This document shows positions 6,774 through 7,865 of a DNA stretch of 7,865 bases, one piece after another (position 1 is the stretch's first letter; each line of letters opens with the position of its first letter). Source of the DNA: UBA6901 sp964355495 (GTDB lineage Bacteria > Pseudomonadota > Gammaproteobacteria > Acidiferrobacterales > UBA6901); the NCBI GenBank assembly GCA_964355495.1, contig CAYHES010000117.1, positions 1 through 7,865 on the forward strand, written 5' to 3'. The notes under the pieces were generated by a model. It did no database searches. It had not been told where the DNA came from and was given only the letters and a program-made list of their open reading frames with translations. Both the position numbers and the translations under genes were made by a program.

Positions 6774-6802
6774 CAGTCTAGTTCAGCCTCAGACTGCGTT
6801 TT
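6774..6802 (+). terminator. Second small hairpin followed by a short T-run, overlapping the MFS 3' end
   Basis: CAGTCT (6774-6779) pairs with AGACTG (6791-6796) over an 11-base loop; four T's follow at 6799-6802 after CG. Read on the plus strand this has the order of an intrinsic terminator, but the stem is short and the T-run is weak. It overlaps the stop codon of the minus-strand transporter (6789-6791). Confidence 0.3.
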
Positions 6803-7865
6803 GTGTGGTGGTCGCGGCGCGGCGGCGCAGCAGCAGCCATGCGACCGCGACTACCGTTACGGCGATCAGCGGCATCACGCCATAGTTCACCGCCTGCCAG
6901 CCGAGACGGTGTTGCAACGTGCCGGCGGACAGCACGGCAATGGTTACCGTGCTGAACACCAAGAAGTCGTTGAGCGCCTGGGTCTTGGCTTTTTCTTCCG
7001 GCGCGTAGGTTTCGGTGAGCAGGGTGGTGGCGCCGATGAACAGGAAATTCCAGCCCATGCCGAGGAGGAACAGCGCCAGCCAGAAGTGCGTCAGGCTGGT
7101 GCCGGTGAGATTAATGCCGACGCACACGGCGCTGAGCAGGCCGCCCGTGAGCATCACTTGCAGCACGCCAAAGCGCCGGATCAGATGGCCGGTGAAGAAA
7201 CTTGGCGCAAACATGCCGAGCACGTGCCACTCGATCACGAACGCCGTGTCGCCAAACGCATAGTGGTGTTCGTGCATGGCGAGCGGTGTGGCGGTCATGA
7301 CCAGCGCCATGATGCCGTAGCCGAGCATGCCGCCGATGGCGGCGACCACGAATACCGGCTGGCGCGCGATCGCGCCGAGTGTCCGGCCGCTGCCAAGCGT
7401 TTCGCGTGCCGGACGCGGGATATCGAGAAACAACTGTGTCGCGAACGACAACAGCAGGATGGCGGCGAGCGCCAGATAGCTGCCGGCAAACGGCGCCACC
7501 AGCCACGCGCTGGTCCAGTGCGCCAGATTCGGTCCGATGAAGGCGGCGACCACGCCACCGGCCAGCACGTAGGAGATCGCCGTGCCGCGGTAATCCACCG
7601 TGGCGACATCCGCCGCCGCGAACCGGTAGTAATTGCCGAAGCCGGCGAACATGCCGCTCAGGGCGGCGCCGAGCACGAACAGCGTGAAACTGCCGGTGAC
7701 GATCGCGACCGTGGCCAACCCGGCCCCGCCGATGCCGATGGTGCTGCCGAGCAGGAAGCCGGCGCGCCGTCCAAAGCGCTGCATGAACAGCGACGCCGGG
7801 ATGCTGGTGAGCATGCTGGCCAGCATCTGCATCGCCAACGGCAGGGTGGCGAGCGCCTTGTCCGG
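6789..7865 (-). CDS. Major facilitator superfamily transporter, 5' end beyond the window
   Basis: Inner-membrane secondary transporter of unknown substrate. The minus-strand frame stays open to the right edge, reading PDKALATLP before the first internal start-like codon (TTG at 7838), so the true start and first helix lie outside; 358 residues are visible. Successive hydrophobic segments fit the remaining ten or eleven helices of a 12-helix MFS protein. The motif RFGRRAG (near 7758-7778), between helices 2 and 3, is MFS motif A, repeated in weaker form as LIRRFGV between later helices. A cytoplasmic loop carries EEKAKTQALNDF in the second half, and the HEHH...EWHVLGM stretch (near 7210-7275) looks conserved in this bacterial MFS subfamily, though I cannot name a substrate. 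The C-terminus ends in a basic tail (LLRRR). It is convergent with the efflux operon, so probably independent of it. Confidence 0.88.
   Translation of the reverse strand, partial: PDKALATLPLAMQMLASMLTSIPASLFMQRFGRRAGFLLGSTIGIGGAGLATVAIVTGSFTLFVLGAALSGMFAGFGNYYRFAAADVATVDYRGTAISYVLAGGVVAAFIGPNLAHWTSAWLVAPFAGSYLALAAILLLSFATQLFLDIPRPARETLGSGRTLGAIARQPVFVVAAIGGMLGYGIMALVMTATPLAMHEHHYAFGDTAFVIEWHVLGMFAPSFFTGHLIRRFGVLQVMLTGGLLSAVCVGINLTGTSLTHFWLALFLLGMGWNFLFIGATTLLTETYAPEEKAKTQALNDFLVFSTVTIAVLSAGTLQHRLGWQAVNYGVMPLIAVTVVAVAWLLLRRRAATTTQNAV

Noticed and set aside
6789..7838. MFS gene as complete, starting at TTG 7838
   Set aside because: The frame continues open to the window edge with family-like residues, and the first transmembrane helix is missing, so the gene is cut by the window.

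Overview
The window is GC-rich, densely packed Gram-negative DNA. Signal peptides, an outer-membrane efflux channel, a heavy-metal RND pump and a periplasmic penicillin-binding protein point to a proteobacterium, most likely gamma- or beta-. That taxonomy is inferred from gene content and base composition; nothing in the window proves it.

Layout, left to right. (1) A plus-strand dacB-type gene (PBP4 family, D-Ala-D-Ala carboxypeptidase/endopeptidase) fills the first 1.5 kb behind an AT-rich leader and ends in a hairpin that spans its stop codon. (2) Next is a small plus-strand gene for a histidine-rich, membrane-anchored or exported protein of unrecognised family. (3) A 116-base gap holds a candidate promoter, a dyad over its -35 box and a strong ribosome binding site. 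(4) Three genes follow with 4-base ATGA overlaps: a TolC/CzcC-like outer-membrane channel, a full-length CzcA/CusA-type RND pump, and a DUF3240/PII-like small protein. (5) A short convergent gap with two small hairpins separates these from a minus-strand MFS transporter whose 5' end lies beyond the right edge.

The core is a metal-efflux operon. The RND protein would take metal ions from periplasm or cytoplasm and pass them to the outer-membrane channel. The PII-like protein is probably a cytoplasmic sensor or regulator linked to the pump. The histidine-rich protein may bind metal on the periplasmic side. The striking feature is that no periplasmic adaptor (CzcB/CusB, membrane fusion protein) lies between the channel and pump genes or elsewhere in the window, although a tripartite pump needs one.

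The pump itself is mixed in its signature. The proton-relay helix has the CusA-like form (Ala in place of the first CzcA aspartate), yet two of the three CusA methionine positions are isoleucine and the porter segments read like CzcA. The metal it exports cannot be settled from sequence. Nothing in the window indicates mobile elements, CRISPR, tRNA or rRNA.
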